From NCBI GenBank assembly GCA_039908535.1, contig JAMOAW010000092.1, forward strand, positions 1 through 8,504: a stretch of 8,504 nt of DNA, read 5' to 3'. The DNA is from JAMOAW01 sp039908535 (GTDB lineage Bacteria; Pseudomonadota; Magnetococcia; Magnetococcales; JADFZT01). The position numbers and the translations under genes are program-made. This document shows, one piece after another, positions 6,454 to 8,504 of this stretch. The stretch's first letter is position 1, and each line of letters opens with the position of its first letter. The notes beneath the pieces were generated by a model. That model was given only the letters and a program-made list of their open reading frames with translations, searched no databases and had not been told where the DNA came from.

Positions 6454-7755
6454 TTAATATAAAAGAGTACAAATCAGGATCGAACCCAGAATACCAGCTA
6501 AATCAGCGGTTAAGGCTGCCGCAAGGGTATGGCGCATTCGACGTACTTGGATTGCCCCAAAGTAGACTGCCAGCACATAAAAGGTGGTTTCGGTAGAACC
6601 TTGCAAAGTGGAGACAAGAAGGCCAGTATAAGAGTCGGGACCAATGGCCGGGTCGTTGATCAACGAGGCCAGAATGCCATAGGCTCCTGAACCCGAAAGG
6701 GGGCGCAAAAGAGCCATGGGGAGAGCTTCGGCGGGCAGACCAATGGCACTGGTAAAAGGACCAAGAAGAGCGACCATAAAATCCATGGCACCACTAGCGC
6801 GAAACATCCCCACCGCAACCAAAATCGCCACCAAGTAGGGAATAATACGAATAGCGACCTGAAACCCCTCTTGTGCTCCGCTGACAAACACTTCATAGAC
6901 TCGCACTCGACGCAACGCCCCAAAACCCAACAAGGCCATCATAAGACCTGGAATCACCCAAGGTGAAATGTGTCGTCCATATAAAATGGTAATAGGAATA
7001 AAGCTCACCACAACTGTGAGCGAAAAAATAGAGATCCACAAGGGATAGGCCTCTTGTGGATCGGGGATTTCCATCTGTAATTGCCCAGCGCCCTCTTGGG
7101 CGATAGGGGATAGGTGGGGTGTCTCTTCCAAGTCAGGAACAGGCGTTGAAAAAAAACGTTGATAAAGCTTGACCGCCAAAATCGCCGTCATGGTTGAGCA
7201 AAAGGTGGCAAAAAGCGTTGTCGGCAAAATAGCGGCTGGATTGGTCGAACCGGCTGCAGCGCGTAAGGCAATCACACCGGTTGGGAGCAAGGTGACACTG
7301 GAGGTATTGATGGCCAAAAAAAGGGCCATGGCGTTGGTTGCCGTCCCCTTAACAGGATTTAGGCGATCCAACTCCTGCATGGCACGGATGCCAAAAGGGG
7401 TGGCGGCATTTCCCAAGCCCATGGCGTTGGCCGCCATATTCATAATCATGGCCCCCATGGCCGGATGGTCAGCGGGAACATCAGGAAAAAGGCGAATCAT
7501 CAGGGGGCGAATCAAACGCGCCAAAATAGTCAACAACCCTCCTGCCTCGGCCACTTTCATTAACCCTAAAAAAAGGGTCATCATTCCTACTAATCCAAGA
7601 GCTAACGTCACCGATCCATTGGCTCCCTCCACCATGCCATTGGTCAAAACCTCCATCGGGGAGATCTCCCCTGCAGCACTAGGCTGCCAAAAAATTTGAT
7701 GCTCAGCGGTCACTAAAAAAGAGATCAGAACTAAAGCAAAAAAAATACCGTTCAT
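6454..7755 (-). CDS. SpmA-SpmB fusion, nucleoside-recognition (Gate) domain membrane protein
   Basis: A 433-residue integral membrane protein made of two Gate (nucleoside recognition) halves. The N-terminal half (about 1-205) is SpmA-like, with a first membrane segment MNGIFFALVLISFLV and the conserved stretch MAANAMGLGNAATPFGIRA near 107-125. A polar linker (about 206-235) follows. The C-terminal half (236-433) is SpmB-like, with RPLSGSGAYG at 351-360 and QGSTETTFYVLAVYFGA at 385-401. In Bacillus the separate SpmA and SpmB proteins act in spore core dehydration. Non-sporulating Gram-negatives commonly carry the fused form, whose role is unknown; transport of a nucleoside or other small solute is only inferred. 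Spacing before the ATG at 7755 holds just a weak GGA. The gene heads a two-gene unit with the HIT protein, and a long hairpin occupies its leader. Confidence 0.9.
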   Translation of the reverse strand: MNGIFFALVLISFLVTAEHQIFWQPSAAGEISPMEVLTNGMVEGANGSVTLALGLVGMMTLFLGLMKVAEAGGLLTILARLIRPLMIRLFPDVPADHPAMGAMIMNMAANAMGLGNAATPFGIRAMQELDRLNPVKGTATNAMALFLAINTSSVTLLPTGVIALRAAAGSTNPAAILPTTLFATFCSTMTAILAVKLYQRFFSTPVPDLEETPHLSPIAQEGAGQLQMEIPDPQEAYPLWISIFSLTVVVSFIPITILYGRHISPWVIPGLMMALLGFGALRRVRVYEVFVSGAQEGFQVAIRIIPYLVAILVAVGMFRASGAMDFMVALLGPFTSAIGLPAEALPMALLRPLSGSGAYGILASLINDPAIGPDSYTGLLVSTLQGSTETTFYVLAVYFGAIQVRRMRHTLAAALTADLAGILGSILICTLLY

Positions 7756-7799
7756 ATTTATAGAATTCCAAATGGGCTAAACGTGAAAAATAGAGTTCC

Positions 7800-7911
7800 A
7801 AAAAAAAGTGGGGGGATTGGGGAGAGGTTCTGGGCCCTCCAACGATTTGATTTTTTTCGATACATAAAAATCAAAACCCTGGAGATGAATCCCCCAGCCC
7901 CCTCTTTTTTT
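7800..7911. repeat. 112-bp palindromic hairpin element (MITE-like), in the spmAB leader
   Basis: Outer arms 7800-7826 and 7886-7911 are imperfect inverted copies: an A-run, then a GTGGGGGG-type run, then a TGGGGA-type run, against the mirror TCCCCCAG...CCCCCTCTTTTTTT. Inner pairs CTCCA (7837-7841) with TGGAG (7880-7884), and the perfect 10-bp TTTGATTTTT (7846-7855) with AAAAATCAAA (7866-7875), close on a 10-nt loop. The whole element can fold into one rod. T-runs flank it on both strands, so it could also terminate or attenuate transcription. G/C-run palindromes of this look are common dispersed intergenic repeats in some genomes; no second copy lies in this window. Confidence 0.7.
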
Positions 7912-7938
7912 AAATAAAAAAAAAGAGAAGGGTAAGAT

Positions 7939-7968
7939 ATAATTCACTGGTTGCCAAGTAGCTGTCAA
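7939..7968 (-). promoter_or_regulatory. Candidate promoter for the spmAB-HIT unit
   Basis: On the minus strand a perfect TTGACA (7963-7968) is followed after 18 nt by AATTAT (7939-7944), a four-of-six -10 match. The predicted transcript would begin near 7932 and read through the palindromic element before the ATG at 7755. Confidence 0.45.
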
Positions 7969-8070
7969 GTTAAACCATTGCATCCATCAGAAATAATTTT
8001 ATGTAGGTGATTTATTCACTAAATTTTTTTGCCAGTCGCAAGCTTTTTGAGTATCTTTATGAGTATCGCC

Positions 8071-8100
8071 TTGACAAAGAGAGTGATTTGAGTTTATTTT
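8071..8100 (+). promoter_or_regulatory. Promoter of tRNA-Val
   Basis: A perfect TTGACA (8071-8076) and a TATTTT -10 box (8095-8100) are 18 nt apart. The predicted start lies about 10 nt before the tRNA 5' end, as is typical for a monocistronic tRNA transcript. Confidence 0.6.
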
Positions 8101-8118
8101 AATCATCATATAGCGATT

Positions 8119-8193
8119 GGGCGGCTAGCTCAGCGGGAGAGCACTGCCTTCACACGGCAGGGGTCACAAGTTCAATCCTTGTGCCGCCCACCA
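8119..8193 (+). tRNA. tRNA-Val (anticodon CAC)
   Basis: A complete 75-nt cloverleaf with encoded CCA: acceptor GGGCGGC/GCCGCCC, D arm GCTC/GAGC, anticodon stem CTGCC/GGCAG with loop TTCACAC, 5-nt variable loop, T arm ACAAG-TTCAATC-CTTGT, discriminator A. The anticodon CAC reads GUG valine codons. It has its own promoter and terminator. Confidence 0.96.
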
Positions 8194-8209
8194 TAAAAAA
8201 TAAACACTT

Positions 8210-8236
8210 ACGGCCACTTTCCAGGTGGCCGTTTTT
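8210..8236 (+). terminator. Rho-independent terminator of tRNA-Val
   Basis: An 8-bp stem ACGGCCAC/GTGGCCGT with a 7-nt loop is followed by a T-run, 16 nt after the tRNA 3' end. Its stem core GGCCAC/GTGGCC is the same as that of the terminator after the CAU tRNA. Confidence 0.85.
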
Positions 8237-8241
8237 GTTCC

Positions 8242-8261
8242 AGTAATCACATAGTAATCAC
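8242..8261. repeat. Short direct repeat AGTAATCAC x2
   Basis: AGTAATCAC occurs at 8242-8250 and again at 8253-8261, an 11-nt period, just after the tRNA-Val terminator. It may be chance or the trace of an insertion; nothing else supports a function. Confidence 0.35.
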
Positions 8262-8304
8262 CAGGGAAAAATCACCCTTCACTGATTCCAAAAAAAAACC
8301 CCTA

Positions 8305-8324
8305 AACTTTAACGAACTAAAGTT
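8305..8324. repeat. Small inverted repeat AACTTTA/TAAAGTT
   Basis: Perfect 7-bp arms (8305-8311 and 8318-8324) enclose a 6-nt loop about 80 nt before the last gene. It could be an operator or lie near the end of a mobile element; no T-run of note follows. Confidence 0.35.
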
Positions 8325-8403
8325 CAAAACTTGCAAAAGGCTTGAATTTCATCCTACTTTTACTTCATCATGATGTTCTTCTTTACCCCCCTGGGAGACC
8401 ACC

Positions 8404-8504
8404 ATGAAAGCGTTTCTGAAACAATTCGAGTCCAATATCGACTTCCACTATTCTTGCTTTGATCGAGTTGTGATTCGTGGATACATTCTCAAGCTTTTCA
8501 CAAC
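8404..8504 (+). CDS. Unrecognised protein, 5' part only
   Basis: An open frame starts at ATG 8404 and runs off the window after 33 complete codons. A GGGAG (8393-8397) lies 6 nt before the ATG, a good ribosome binding site. The visible protein starts MKAFLKQFESNIDFHYS and continues CFDRVVIRGYILKLF, mixed charged and hydrophobic with no signal peptide. The FDRVVIRGYI stretch recalls the N-terminus of a widespread multicopy family of uncharacterised, possibly transposon-linked proteins, but this is a weak memory-based impression from too few residues to name a family. It lies downstream of a tRNA gene, a usual place for acquired DNA. Confidence 0.6.
   Translation, partial: MKAFLKQFESNIDFHYSCFDRVVIRGYILKLFT

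Larger units (their letters stand above)
7756..8118. other. Gene-free region between spmAB and tRNA-Val
   Basis: These 363 bases hold no convincing coding sequence. From left to right they contain the short weak ribosome-binding region of the spmAB gene, the 112-bp palindrome, a minus-strand promoter, an A/T-rich stretch with a repeated GAGTATC (about 8049 and 8061), and the plus-strand tRNA-Val promoter. A 68-codon leftward frame spans the palindrome but is rejected as chance. Confidence 0.6.

Noticed and set aside
7169..7699. Plus-strand 176-codon open frame antisense to spmAB
   Set aside because: It is the mirror of a strongly supported membrane protein and has low-complexity Ala/Lys/Met content expected from antisense of hydrophobic codons.
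7777..7983. Minus-strand 68-codon open frame upstream of spmAB
   Set aside because: It spans the palindromic element and the candidate promoter, has no recognisable motif, and its composition follows the G/C-run and A/T-run repeats.
1..8504. CRISPR array
   Set aside because: No regularly spaced direct repeats of suitable length were seen anywhere in the window.

Overview
The window reads as chromosomal DNA of a Gram-negative bacterium, most probably a proteobacterium. The evidence is a primary sigma factor whose core and C-terminal helix-turn-helix are proteobacterial in style, a dnaG-rpoD gene pair, and an SpmA-SpmB fusion protein next to a HIT-family hydrolase. The RpoD sequence looks alphaproteobacterial or deep-branching (for example magnetococcal), but this placement is a low-confidence impression and not a measurement.

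Left part (1-1789) is accessory DNA. A truncated Rpn/YhgA-type PD-(D/E)XK nuclease gene runs leftward off the window. Beside it, pointing the other way, is a DDE integrase-type transposase broken by a one-base deletion near its 3' end, followed by about 250 bases in which I see no gene. A strong stem-loop terminator at 1790-1816 separates this region from the core genes.

Central part (1790-6075), all on the minus strand, is a conserved information-processing unit in transcription order: a good sigma70-type promoter (5963-5990), a leader of about 135 nt, dnaG (primase), rpoD (primary sigma factor), a tRNA with CAU anticodon (probably tRNA-Ile2) starting 8 nt after the rpoD stop codon, and the terminator. 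The layout suggests that one transcript supplies primase, sigma factor and a tRNA. No rpsU is seen in front of dnaG.

Right-central part (6076-8118), also minus strand, is a two-gene unit: a 433-residue SpmA-SpmB-type membrane protein and a HIT-family nucleotide hydrolase 27 nt downstream. Its apparent 5' leader contains a 112-bp, almost fully palindromic, G/C-run element (7800-7911) that looks like a MITE or dispersed hairpin repeat and could act as an attenuator.

Right end (8119-8504), plus strand: tRNA-Val(CAC) with its own promoter and terminator, a short intergenic region with small repeats, and the first 33 codons of an unrecognised protein with a good ribosome binding site.

I do not see a clear novel multi-gene system. 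The most interesting items are the long palindromic element in front of spmAB, the rpoD-tRNA junction, the inverted repeat overlapping the dnaG promoter, and the unusual acidic tracts of RpoD.
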